Assembly: GCF_021601385.1 (NCBI RefSeq)
Contig: NZ_BQHO01000035.1
Span: 1-61,824 of the forward strand
DNA length: 61,824 bases
Direction of reading: 5' to 3'
Origin: Pseudomonas parasichuanensis
Lineage (GTDB): Bacteria > Pseudomonadota > Gammaproteobacteria > Pseudomonadales > Pseudomonadaceae
Shown here: one piece after another, positions 36,964 through 45,576 of the stretch
Layout of the letters: each line of letters starts with the position of its first letter
Numbering within the stretch: the stretch's first letter is position 1
Translations under genes and position numbers: made by a program
The notes under the pieces: generated by a model
Databases searched by the model: none
The model's input: only the letters and a program-made list of their open reading frames with translations
Told to the model about the DNA's origin: nothing

Positions 36964-38772
36964 TCAGTGATCCACAGGCTCAGGCTCGATCAGCGCCACC
37001 AGCGTCCACCCCGGCTGCGGCTGCAGCGGGTGTTCCGGGGTGGCCACATGCACCCAGCCGTGGTTGTCGCGGGCGAACATCAATGTCGCGCGCTCACCGT
37101 GCAGTTGCTGGTAAGTGTCCCAGGTGAAGGCCTCGGTCAGGGTCGTGCTGTACAGCTCTGCCCCCTGGTTCAGCAGCTTGGCCAGCTGGTTGTAGGTCAT
37201 CGGGCTGGCGCCGAGCGGCTGGCCGCGATGCTCCTCGCTGGCCCGGTGCTTGTCGCTGCGCTGCTTTTCCAGGCCGCTGGCCAGCACGAACAGCCGGCCA
37301 TGCCCGAAATCGTGGCGAAACCGTGCGCAGGCCAGGGCGTTTATTTCCCCGGCCGGTGACAGCCCGAGCAGGTGCCCCAGGCCCACCAGGTCCAGGTGGG
37401 CGTCGGCATGCTGCGAGGCTGGGTTGCCGAAGTAGGTGGGCAGGTTGTCCATGCGCGCGGCGCGGATGTTTTCCCAGCTCGAGTCGGTCAGCAGTACCCG
37501 GCAACCCAGTTGTTGCAGGGCCTTGGCAATGGCCCGGGCAGGCGGGTTGGCACCCACCATGAGAAAGCCGCTGGGGGCCGGCTCGGCGACCTTGAGCAGG
37601 CGCGCCAAAGGTCTGGCAGTGGCGCTCTGCAGTACCACGGTGCCGATGATCACGGCGAACGTCAGGGGCACCAGCAGCAGCGCCCCCTCGTGGCCGGCCT
37701 CATGCAGGCGGATCGCGAAGATCGCCGAGACCGCCGCCGCGACGATGCCGCGCGGGGCGATCCAGGCCAGCAGCGCACGCTCGCGCCAACTCAGCGTGGA
37801 GCCCAGTGTCGAGAGAAACACATTGAGCGGCCGGGCCAGCAACTGGATCACCAACAGTAACGCCAGGACCGCCGGGCCCAATCCCAGCAGGGCATCAAGG
37901 TCCAGGCGCGCTGCCAGGAGGATGAACAGGCCTGAGATCAGCAGCACGCTGAGGTTTTCCTTGAAGTGCAGGATCTGCCGCACATCCACCCCGGGCATGT
38001 TGGCCAGCCACATGCCCATCACCGTCACGGCCAGCAGCCCGGACTCGTGGACGATCTGGTTGGCGGCGATGAAGATGCCCAGCACCGCGGCCAGCGAGGC
38101 CAGGTTGTGCAGGTATTCCGGCAGCCACTGGGCGCGCATGATCTGCCCCAGCAACCAGCCCCCGGCGGCGCCCAGGGCACCGCCGCAGAAGATCACCCCG
38201 GCGAAGGTGCCCAGGCTCTGGACCAGCCCGTCACCGTCGCTGCGGGCGATGATGAAGCTGTACACCACCACCGCCAGCAGCGCGCCGATGGGGTCGATGA
38301 CGATGCCCTCCCAGCGCAGGATGTTGGCAATGGTTGCTTTGGGCCGCACCACCCGCAGCATGGGTACGATCACCGTGGGCCCGGTGACCAGGGTGAGGGT
38401 GCCGAACAGGATCGCCAGCGCCCAGTCGAAGCCCAGCAGCCAGTGGGTGGCCACGGCGATCACCAGCCAGGTGCTCAAGGCGCCGACCGTGACCAGGCGG
38501 TGGACCACGCTGCCGATCTCGCGCCATTGCGAGATATGCAGGGTCAGGCTGCCCTCGAACAGGATCAGGGCCACGGCCAGCGACACCAACGGCATCAGCA
38601 ACGGGCCAAACAACGCCTGCGGCTGCAGCCAGCCCAGCACAGGCCCCGCCAGGATGCCGGACAGCAGCAGGAACAGGATCGCCGGCAGCTTCAGGCGCCA
38701 GGCCAGCCACTGGCAGGCGAGGGCGGCGGCGCCGATGCCACCGAAACTCAGAAGGATCTGCTGTTCGCTCAT
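36964..38772 (-). CDS. Cation/proton antiporter of the CPA1 group with a C-terminal TrkA-N-like domain
   Basis: A 602-residue membrane protein. Residues 1-390 hold about twelve spans of a Na+/H+ or K+/H+ exchanger (LILFEGSLTLHISQW, TLTLVTGPTVIVPML, WEGIVIDPIGALLAVVVY, WIAPRGIVAAAVSAIFA). A Rossmann-like TrkA-N segment follows (GFLMVGANPPARAIAKALQQ), then a short C-terminal tail domain. Nucleotide control of transport by the C-terminal part is inferred from the family. Which ion is carried is not known. It is divergent from xerD. Confidence 0.88.
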   Translation of the reverse strand: MSEQQILLSFGGIGAAALACQWLAWRLKLPAILFLLLSGILAGPVLGWLQPQALFGPLLMPLVSLAVALILFEGSLTLHISQWREIGSVVHRLVTVGALSTWLVIAVATHWLLGFDWALAILFGTLTLVTGPTVIVPMLRVVRPKATIANILRWEGIVIDPIGALLAVVVYSFIIARSDGDGLVQSLGTFAGVIFCGGALGAAGGWLLGQIMRAQWLPEYLHNLASLAAVLGIFIAANQIVHESGLLAVTVMGMWLANMPGVDVRQILHFKENLSVLLISGLFILLAARLDLDALLGLGPAVLALLLVIQLLARPLNVFLSTLGSTLSWRERALLAWIAPRGIVAAAVSAIFAIRLHEAGHEGALLLVPLTFAVIIGTVVLQSATARPLARLLKVAEPAPSGFLMVGANPPARAIAKALQQLGCRVLLTDSSWENIRAARMDNLPTYFGNPASQHADAHLDLVGLGHLLGLSPAGEINALACARFRHDFGHGRLFVLASGLEKQRSDKHRASEEHRGQPLGASPMTYNQLAKLLNQGAELYSTTLTEAFTWDTYQQLHGERATLMFARDNHGWVHVATPEHPLQPQPGWTLVALIEPEPVDH

Positions 38773-38840
38773 GCGGGCTCCCTATGCGTGCGCGGTTATG
38801 AAAGACTAAGCGCCATTTCGCCGTTTGCCACCGAGTCTTC

Positions 38841-39737
38841 ATGCCCGCCCTCGACCACCCCCTGATTGACCAGTTCCTCGATGCCCTGTGGCTGGAGAAG
38901 GGGCTTTCCGACAATACCCGCGCCTCTTACCGCAGTGACCTGGCCTTGTTCAATGGCTGGTTGCAGGAGCACGGCGTGGCGCTGCCCGATGCCGGTCGCG
39001 AGCTGATCCTCGATCACCTCGCCTGGCGTTTCGACCAGGGCTACAAGCCCCGCTCCACGGCGCGATTTCTTTCCGGTGTGCGGGGCTTCTTCCGCTACCT
39101 GCTACGCGAGCGATTGATCGCCGTCGACCCGACGCTGCAGGTGGACATGCCGCAACTGGGGCGCCCGCTGCCAAAGTCGCTGTCGGAAGCCGACGTCGAG
39201 GCGCTGCTGCAGGCGCCGGACCTGGGCGAAGCCATCGGCCAGCGTGATCGGGCCATGCTCGAAGTGCTGTACGCCTGCGGCCTGCGGGTGACCGAGCTGG
39301 TCAGCCTCACGCTCGACCAGGTCAACCTGCGCCAGGGCGTACTGCGGGTGATGGGCAAGGGCAGCAAGGAGCGCCTGGTGCCGATGGGCGAAGAGGCGGT
39401 GGTCTGGCTGGAGCGCTACCTGCGCGACGGTCGCGCCGAGCTGCTCAATGGCCGCCCCAGCGACGTGCTGTTCCCCAGCCTGCGCGGCGAGCAGATGACC
39501 CGCCAGACCTTCTGGCACCGCATCAAGCACCAGGCACGGGTGGCCGGTATCGACAAGCCGCTATCGCCGCATACCCTGCGCCACGCCTTTGCCACGCACC
39601 TGCTCAACCACGGGGCCGACCTGCGCGTGGTGCAGATGCTGCTGGGCCACAGCGACCTGTCCACCACGCAGATCTACACCCACGTGGCCAAGGCCCGTCT
39701 GCAGCAATTGCACGCCCAGCACCATCCGCGTGGATGA
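38841..39737 (+). CDS. xerD: Site-specific tyrosine recombinase XerD
   Basis: With XerC it resolves chromosome dimers at dif. It is 298 residues. An N-terminal SAM-like core-binding domain (LWLEKGLSDNTRASYRSDLA) is followed by the catalytic domain with the first Arg in YACGLRVTELVSLT, HTLRHAFATHLL (His-x-x-Arg), the second His in GHSDLSTTQIY, and the nucleophilic Tyr in TTQIYTHV. The gene heads the conserved pseudomonad group xerD-dsbC-hom-thrC. Confidence 0.97.
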   Translation: MPALDHPLIDQFLDALWLEKGLSDNTRASYRSDLALFNGWLQEHGVALPDAGRELILDHLAWRFDQGYKPRSTARFLSGVRGFFRYLLRERLIAVDPTLQVDMPQLGRPLPKSLSEADVEALLQAPDLGEAIGQRDRAMLEVLYACGLRVTELVSLTLDQVNLRQGVLRVMGKGSKERLVPMGEEAVVWLERYLRDGRAELLNGRPSDVLFPSLRGEQMTRQTFWHRIKHQARVAGIDKPLSPHTLRHAFATHLLNHGADLRVVQMLLGHSDLSTTQIYTHVAKARLQQLHAQHHPRG

Positions 39738-39892
39738 ATGATCTTCATGTTCCGCTCACCGGTGCCTGAGGAGCCTTTCTGCGCGGGCCTGTTGTGGTAG
39801 GCTTGGACGGTTTGTTGCAAGGGCCGACCGTTCGCCACCTTCAACGCGTAGGCGACGCCCCTCCGGCCCCGTCCGTCTTCAGGAGTACCCCC

Positions 39893-40642
39893 ATGCGTGT
39901 CACCCGTATCTTTGCCGCCGCCGCCCTGGCGTTGGTCAGTACCTTTGCCGCCGCGGCCACCACTGAGCCCACGGCCGGTGCCGAGCAGGCAATCCGCAAG
40001 TCGCTGCAGGACCTGGCCCTGGAAGTGCCGGTGGAGAGCGTTGCCAGCAGCCCGCTCAACGGCCTGTACGAAGTCAAGCTGCAGGGCGGTCGCGTGCTGT
40101 ATGCCAGTGCCGACGGCCAGTTCGTGATGCAGGGCTACCTGTACCAGATCCAGGACGGCAAGCCGGTCAACCTCACCGAGAAGACCGAGCGCCAGGGTAT
40201 CGCCAAGCTGATCAACGGTATCCCGGCGGCAGAAATGGTCGTTTACCCGGCCAAGGGCGAGACCAAGTCGCACATCACCGTGTTCACCGACACCACCTGC
40301 CCGTACTGCCACAAGCTGCACGCCGAAGTGCCGGAGCTCAACCGCCGCGGTATCGAAGTGCGCTACGTCGCCTTCCCGCGCCAGGGCCTGGGTTCGCCGG
40401 GTGACCAGCAGTTGCAGGCGGTATGGTGCTCCAGCGACCGCCGCGCGGCGCTGGACAAGATGGTCGACGGCAAAGAGATCAAGGCGGCCAAGTGCGCCAA
40501 CCCGGTCAGCAAGCAGTTCCAGCTCGGCCAGTCGATCGGCGTGAACGGCACGCCCGCCATCGTCCTGGAAAGTGGCCAGGTGATTCCGGGCTACCAGCCG
40601 GCACCGCAAGTGGCCAAGCTGGCCCTGGCAGAGCGCAAGTAA
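39893..40642 (+). CDS. dsbC: Periplasmic disulfide isomerase DsbC
   Basis: Rearranges wrong disulfides in exported proteins. It is 249 residues with signal peptide MRVTRIFAAAALALVSTFAAA. The N-terminal dimerisation domain is followed by a thioredoxin-fold domain with active site TCPYCHKLH and a second, structural cysteine pair (VWCSSDRR, AKCANP). The cis-proline loop is NGTPAIVLESG. The start with AGGAGTACCCCC upstream is preferred over an earlier in-frame GTG. It lies between xerD and hom. Confidence 0.96.
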   Translation: MRVTRIFAAAALALVSTFAAAATTEPTAGAEQAIRKSLQDLALEVPVESVASSPLNGLYEVKLQGGRVLYASADGQFVMQGYLYQIQDGKPVNLTEKTERQGIAKLINGIPAAEMVVYPAKGETKSHITVFTDTTCPYCHKLHAEVPELNRRGIEVRYVAFPRQGLGSPGDQQLQAVWCSSDRRAALDKMVDGKEIKAAKCANPVSKQFQLGQSIGVNGTPAIVLESGQVIPGYQPAPQVAKLALAERK

Positions 40643-40724
40643 TCAATTCAATACGCCATCGTCATGGGGTGATGGCATGTTTCACGGTCGGCGCAAGTGC
40701 TGGCCGTTCAATGGGGCGTTCACA

Positions 40725-42029
40725 GTGAAACCGGTCAAAGTAGGCATCTGTGGGTTAGGGACCGTCGGTGGCGGAACCTTCAACGTACTTCAGCGCAACG
40801 CCGAGGAGATTGCCCGCCGTGCCGGGCGCGGTATTGAAGTGGCACAGATTGCCATGCGCTCGCCCAACCCGAACTGCCAGATTACCGGTACCCCCATTAC
40901 CGCTGATGTGTTCGATGTGGCAAGCAACCCCGAAATCGATATCGTCATCGAGCTGATCGGTGGCTATACCATCGCCCGCGAACTGGTGCTCAAGGCCATC
41001 GAAAACGGCAAGCACGTGGTCACCGCCAACAAGGCGCTGATTGCCGTGCACGGTAACGAGATCTTTGCCAAGGCCCGCGAGAAGGGCGTCATCGTCGCCT
41101 TCGAGGCCGCGGTCGCCGGCGGTATCCCGGTGATCAAGGCGATCCGTGAAGGCCTGTCGGCCAACCACATCAACTGGCTGGCCGGGATCATCAACGGCAC
41201 CGGCAACTTCATCCTCACCGAAATGCGCGAAAAAGGCCGTGCCTTCCCCGACGTGCTGGCCGAAGCGCAAGCGCTGGGCTATGCCGAGGCCGACCCGACC
41301 TTCGACGTCGAGGGCATCGACGCTGCGCACAAGCTGACCATCCTGGCGTCCATCGCCTTTGGTATCCCGCTGCAGTTCGACAAGGCCTACACCGAAGGGA
41401 TCACCCAGCTGACCACTGCTGACGTGAACTACGCCGAAGCCCTGGGCTACCGCATCAAGCACCTGGGCGTGGCCCGTCGCACCGCCGACGGCATCGAGCT
41501 GCGCGTACACCCGACCTTGATCCCCAGCGACCGCCTGATCGCCAACGTCAACGGCGTGATGAACGCGGTGATGGTCAACGGCGACGCCGCCGGCTCCACC
41601 CTGTACTACGGCGCCGGCGCCGGTATGGAGCCAACCGCATCTTCGGTGATCGCCGACCTGGTCGACGTGGTCCGCGCCATGACCAGCGACCCGGAGAACC
41701 GTGTGCCGCACCTGGCCTTCCAGCCGGATTCGCTGTCGGCCCACCCGATCCTGCCGATCGAAGCCTGCGAGAGCGCCTACTACCTGCGCATCCAGGCCAA
41801 GGACCACCCGGGTGTGCTCGCGCAGGTCGCCAGCATCCTTTCGGAACGCGGCATCAACATCGAGTCGATCATGCAGAAGGAAGCCGAGGAGCAGGACGGC
41901 CTGGTACCGATGATCCTGCTGACCCACGGTGTGGTCGAGCAGCGCATCAACGACGCCATCGTCGCCCTCGAAGCCCTGCAGGATGTGGTCGGCAAGGTCG
42001 TGCGCATCCGCGTCGAACAGCTCAATTAA
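40725..42029 (+). CDS. hom: Homoserine dehydrogenase
   Basis: Reduces aspartate semialdehyde to homoserine on the route to threonine and methionine. It is 434 residues when started at the GTG giving MKPVKVGICGLGTVG, which places the Rossmann fold at the N-terminus as usual; an upstream in-frame ATG at 40677 would add 16 unlikely residues. Catalytic-domain block NGTGNFILTEM and a C-terminal ACT domain (IQAKDHPGVLAQVASILSER) for threonine feedback are present. It is followed by thrC after 51 bases. Confidence 0.96.
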   Translation: MKPVKVGICGLGTVGGGTFNVLQRNAEEIARRAGRGIEVAQIAMRSPNPNCQITGTPITADVFDVASNPEIDIVIELIGGYTIARELVLKAIENGKHVVTANKALIAVHGNEIFAKAREKGVIVAFEAAVAGGIPVIKAIREGLSANHINWLAGIINGTGNFILTEMREKGRAFPDVLAEAQALGYAEADPTFDVEGIDAAHKLTILASIAFGIPLQFDKAYTEGITQLTTADVNYAEALGYRIKHLGVARRTADGIELRVHPTLIPSDRLIANVNGVMNAVMVNGDAAGSTLYYGAGAGMEPTASSVIADLVDVVRAMTSDPENRVPHLAFQPDSLSAHPILPIEACESAYYLRIQAKDHPGVLAQVASILSERGINIESIMQKEAEEQDGLVPMILLTHGVVEQRINDAIVALEALQDVVGKVVRIRVEQLN

Positions 42030-42080
42030 TTCAAGCGGCGGGCTGCGACGCGGCCCGCCTTCAGAACCGAAGGTTTGCAT

Positions 42081-43490
42081 ATGCGCTATATCAGTACCCG
42101 CGGCCAGGCTCCGGCCCTGAACTTCGAAGACGTGCTGCTCGCAGGCTTGGCCACCGACGGCGGCCTGTACGTCCCCGAGAACCTGCCACGCTTCACCCAG
42201 GAAGAGATCGCTTCCTGGGCCGGCCTGCCGTATCACGAGCTGGCGTTCCGGGTAATGCGCCCGTTCGTCGCCGGCAGCATCGCCGATGCCGACTTCAAGA
42301 AGATCCTCGAAGAGACCTACGGTGCCTTCGCCCACGCCGCCGTCGCGCCGCTGCGCCAGCTCAACGGCAACGAGTGGGTGATGGAGCTGTTCCACGGCCC
42401 GACCCTGGCGTTCAAGGACTTTGCCCTGCAGCTGCTCGGCCGTCTGCTCGACCATGTGCTGGTCAAGCGTGGCGAGCGTGTGGTGATCGTCGGTGCCACC
42501 AGCGGCGACACCGGCTCCGCTGCCATCGAAGGCTGCCGCCGTTGCGACAACGTCGACATCTTCATCCTGCACCCGCACCAGCGCGTGTCGGAAGTGCAAC
42601 GCCGGCAGATGACCACCATCTTCGGCGACAACATCCACAACATCGCCATCGAGGGCAACTTCGACGACTGCCAGGAGATGGTCAAGGCCAGCTTCGCCGA
42701 CCAGTCGTTCCTCAAGGGCACCCGCCTGGTGGCGGTCAACTCGATCAACTGGGCGCGGATCATGGCCCAGATCGTCTACTACTTCCACGCCGCCCTGCAG
42801 CTCGGCGGCCCGGCACGTTCCGTGGCGTTCTCGGTGCCGACCGGCAACTTCGGCGACATCTTCGCCGGTTACCTGGCCCGCAACATGGGCCTGCCGATCA
42901 GCCAGCTGGTGGTCGCGACCAACCGCAACGACATCCTGCACCGCTTCATGAGCGGCAACCAGTACGTCAAGGAAACCCTGCACGCGACCCTGTCGCCGTC
43001 GATGGACATCATGGTCTCGTCGAACTTCGAGCGCCTGCTGTTCGACCTGCACGGTCGCAACGGTGCGGCCATCGCCGAGCTGATGGACAGCTTCAAGCAG
43101 GGTGGCGGCTTCAGCGTCGACCAGGACCGCTGGACCGAAGCGCGCAAGTTGTTCGACTCGCTGGCGGTGACCGACGAGCAGACCTGCGAGACCATCGCCG
43201 AAGTCTTCGCCAGCACCGGTGAAGTACTCGACCCGCACACCGCGATCGGCGTCAAGGCCGCCCGCGAATGCCGTCGCAGCCTGGATACGCCAATGGTGGT
43301 GCTGGGTACCGCGCACCCGGTCAAGTTCCCGGACGCGGTCGAGAAGGCAGGTGTCGGCAAGGCCCTCGAGCTGCCGGCTCACCTCAGCGACCTGTTCAGC
43401 CGCGAAGAGCGCTGCACGGTGCTGGCCAACGACCTGAAGACCGTACAGGCCTTCGTCAGCCAGCACGGTAACCGCGGCAAGCCGCTGTAA
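42081..43490 (+). CDS. thrC: Threonine synthase
   Basis: A PLP enzyme converting O-phosphohomoserine to threonine. It is 469 residues, the pseudomonad length. The PLP lysine lies in GPTLAFKDFALQLLG, and the phosphate-binding block GATSGDTGSAAIEG is intact. The start at MRYISTRGQAP is used. Together with hom it forms the threonine operon, closed by a strong terminator 15 bases after the stop. Confidence 0.97.
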   Translation: MRYISTRGQAPALNFEDVLLAGLATDGGLYVPENLPRFTQEEIASWAGLPYHELAFRVMRPFVAGSIADADFKKILEETYGAFAHAAVAPLRQLNGNEWVMELFHGPTLAFKDFALQLLGRLLDHVLVKRGERVVIVGATSGDTGSAAIEGCRRCDNVDIFILHPHQRVSEVQRRQMTTIFGDNIHNIAIEGNFDDCQEMVKASFADQSFLKGTRLVAVNSINWARIMAQIVYYFHAALQLGGPARSVAFSVPTGNFGDIFAGYLARNMGLPISQLVVATNRNDILHRFMSGNQYVKETLHATLSPSMDIMVSSNFERLLFDLHGRNGAAIAELMDSFKQGGGFSVDQDRWTEARKLFDSLAVTDEQTCETIAEVFASTGEVLDPHTAIGVKAARECRRSLDTPMVVLGTAHPVKFPDAVEKAGVGKALELPAHLSDLFSREERCTVLANDLKTVQAFVSQHGNRGKPL

Positions 43491-43505
43491 GCCTGGCTGC
43501 AACTG

Positions 43506-43534
43506 AAAAAGCCCGTCCTTGGACGGGCTTTTTT
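43506..43534 (+). terminator. Intrinsic terminator after thrC
   Basis: AAAAAGCCCGTCC and GGACGGGCTTTTTT form a perfect stem with a two-base TT centre, ending in a T-run. It is a textbook factor-independent terminator. Confidence 0.93.
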
Positions 43535-43659
43535 GTGTGTGCTGATTTTTTTGCGATTTTTTCCATGGATCCTCAGAATTTTCCTGTTTGGCGTTGTCGA
43601 AGTGCCTACTAAAGTGCGGGGCATCGAACCGCCAGAGCGCCTCGTCGAGGGAAACGTCC

Positions 43660-44061
43660 ATGCATCAATTTCAGGTTCTTATCCACCAGCCCCGTCCTTT
43701 CCACCAGATCGTTCTGCACCAGGCATTCAATGCCCAAGGCGTCTATAGCGTGCGGTTGACCGAGGACATGCCGGGTACGCTGGCCTGCCTGAACCAGGAG
43801 CGGCCAGTGGATGTACTGGTGCTTGATCACGACATGCCGATCAGCAGCGCGCAGTCGTTGTTCCGTCACCTGGCGACCGAAGGGGCGGCACAGGCGCTAT
43901 TGTTCGTCGGGCAAGGCAAAGGCAATGGCTCGGATCTGGCTCGAGAGGCCCGCAAACTGGGGTTGTGGGTGCTGGATGAGCTGCCATGGCCGATGTCCAC
44001 CGTGGCACTGGGCAAGGCACTTGGGCGTCTGCCGGCACCGGTAGATCAGCTGGGCGGCTAG
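43660..44061 (+). CDS. Stand-alone degenerate receiver-like protein
   Basis: A 133-residue protein with the outline of a response-regulator receiver domain. VDVLVLDHDMPISSAQSLFRHL resembles beta3 with an Asp at the phosphorylation position, ALLFVGQGKGN corresponds to beta4, and GLWVLDELPWPMSTVALGKAL to beta5. The near-universal Lys of beta5 is replaced (DEL where K-P is expected), and the acidic pair after beta1 is missing. It is thus probably a pseudo-receiver that does not undergo normal phosphotransfer. No output domain or kinase gene lies beside it. GAGGGAAACGTCC precedes the ATG. Confidence 0.7.
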   Translation: MHQFQVLIHQPRPFHQIVLHQAFNAQGVYSVRLTEDMPGTLACLNQERPVDVLVLDHDMPISSAQSLFRHLATEGAAQALLFVGQGKGNGSDLAREARKLGLWVLDELPWPMSTVALGKALGRLPAPVDQLGG

Positions 44062-44177
44062 GGCATTCAAACTGTCATGTTGCCCGCGCATGCTCGCTGC
44101 AAGGGCCTGCGGTTGCGAACTTTGCGCCGGGCCTGACGGTCAGTTCCTCCATGCCCATAAGCCAGCGAGTGATCCGG

Positions 44178-44459
44178 ATGGAAAGAGTCTGCAGCCTGCT
44201 CAACGATGCCCTGACCCCCTACCTGGCCGCACTTGGCGCCGTCGACGCCAGCGGTAATCGCCAACTGACCCTATACGACCCGCGCGGCGCCGTGACCTTG
44301 CAGCGCCAGGTGGCTGAACGCCAGCTGCAGGAGCAGCAGTTGCTGGTGGATCTGGTCGATGGCCTGCACCGTGACTTGCAGATTGCCGAAGGCCGCCTGC
44401 AGCCCTGTGTGATTGCCGCGTTGCAACATCAACGCCCTGCCCAGGGAACCTTTGCCTGA
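44178..44459 (+). CDS. DUF3509 family protein
   Basis: A 93-residue protein of the Pseudomonas-restricted DUF3509 family, small soluble proteins of unknown role, recognisable by VCSLLNDALTPYLAALG near the start and VDLVDGLHRDLQIAEGRL near the end. The start MERVCSLL has GAGTGA upstream; an ATG nine codons earlier (44151) lacks a ribosome binding site. It lies 116 bases after the receiver-like gene, in the same direction, and is followed by a terminator. Confidence 0.75.
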   Translation: MERVCSLLNDALTPYLAALGAVDASGNRQLTLYDPRGAVTLQRQVAERQLQEQQLLVDLVDGLHRDLQIAEGRLQPCVIAALQHQRPAQGTFA

Positions 44460-44550
44460 TAGCCGCATCAGATTCATCAACGCCAGTTTGACGGTGCTTG
44501 GCTCCGGTAGTGTCAGGCTGTCGCGGGAAGCCCGCATTGGCTTTCGCTTG

Positions 44551-44588
44551 ACCCCGGTCGTCCTCCCCAGCGGCCGGGGTTTCTTTTT
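44551..44588 (+). terminator. Terminator after the DUF3509 gene
   Basis: ACCCCGG (44551-44557) and CCGGGGT (44574-44580) form a stem around a 16-base loop that can pair further inside, followed by TTCTTTTT. It lies about 90 bases past the DUF3509 stop. Confidence 0.65.
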
Positions 44589-44673
44589 GCCCCTTTGCAT
44601 GTGTTCTGAATCTGCGGACTATCTGAGTGCCCTGGGGCTGCAAGGCAGCCCCATCAACCGGAAAGCTCCGGCT

Positions 44674-45576
44674 CTAAGGCTGGGTAGGCGCGTCGACGCC
44701 GTTGTCTTCGAAGAAGTGACGCGCCTGTTGCAGGTAGTCCTCGCGAAGCTCCGGATCCAACCAGCGGGCATACAGGGCGGGCAGGGTGTCGCGGCGCATG
44801 GCTGGCAGCAACCGGTCGATGTGGGTGATGGCTTCGCGCCCCAATGGCGTATTCGAGCAACCCACATGCAGGAATTGGTAGTGGTTCACGCCGCTGATGG
44901 AATAGAAGCGGTAGTCGTCCAGTGAGCCGCCTTGCTGCTCGATCAGGTAGCGCACCTCTGGCCAGTAGCCGAGCACCAGTTGCAGGCGACCCATTTGCTG
45001 CATCTGCAACAGGCTGGCCGTCGCGTCATTGCCGTAGTGGCGGCTGAAGGCGGTATCGGGCAACTGGCGCAGAATTTCGTCGACCTGCACGCTGTAGCTG
45101 CGCTCGGCGACGATGCCCAGTTTTAGCCGGGTCTTGTCGAGCAATGGCTTGAGCTCGACCTGTTGGCCGTCGAGGAATGGTGCGAGCAATGCCTGGTCCT
45201 GTTTGCGCACGACCAGCCCGCTGCTCAGCACCCCCAACGAAGGCTTGGAAAAATGCACGTACTTGGCGCGTTCGGGGGTCCAGAGCAGGGTCGGGTCGCA
45301 GGTGAAACTCGGTTCCATGAGCATCTGGATGCCCCGGGCGCGATTGACCCGCACGATGCTGTGGTCATATTCGGGCATTTGCTCGATCAGCTGCGGCAGC
45401 ATCTGGTCGACCACACCCTGGCCTTTCTCGGCACCCTCGAAAATGGTGAATGGCGGCAGGTCACGGACCAGCCACAGCAGGCGCTCCTTGGCGTGTGCCA
45501 TTGGCATCGCCAGCAGCAGGCAGAGGATGACGGGCAGGCGCGCAAGGCGCCTGCGCCGGCTCGTCGCGCGACTCAG
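44674..45576 (-). CDS. Periplasmic solute-binding-protein-like protein, probable CTG start
   Basis: A protein resembling type 3 extracellular solute-binding domains (TIGR02285-like). LLWLVRDLPPFTIFEGAEKG and PERAKYVHFSKPSLG are typical opening blocks. The first ATG in frame (45507) gives 277 residues beginning MPMAHAKE, which is the end of a signal peptide. Upstream the frame stays open and encodes the missing part: SRATSRRRRLARLPVILC followed by LLLAMPMAHA, an Arg-rich n-region and hydrophobic core. No ATG, GTG or TTG starts that stretch. The only sensible start is CTG at 45576-45574, overlapping the CoA-transferase stop as CTGA, with AGGCGG seven bases upstream. The 300-residue form is therefore annotated. 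A mutated or misread ATG is the alternative. Confidence 0.7.
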   Translation of the reverse strand: MSRATSRRRRLARLPVILCLLLAMPMAHAKERLLWLVRDLPPFTIFEGAEKGQGVVDQMLPQLIEQMPEYDHSIVRVNRARGIQMLMEPSFTCDPTLLWTPERAKYVHFSKPSLGVLSSGLVVRKQDQALLAPFLDGQQVELKPLLDKTRLKLGIVAERSYSVQVDEILRQLPDTAFSRHYGNDATASLLQMQQMGRLQLVLGYWPEVRYLIEQQGGSLDDYRFYSISGVNHYQFLHVGCSNTPLGREAITHIDRLLPAMRRDTLPALYARWLDPELREDYLQQARHFFEDNGVDAPTQP

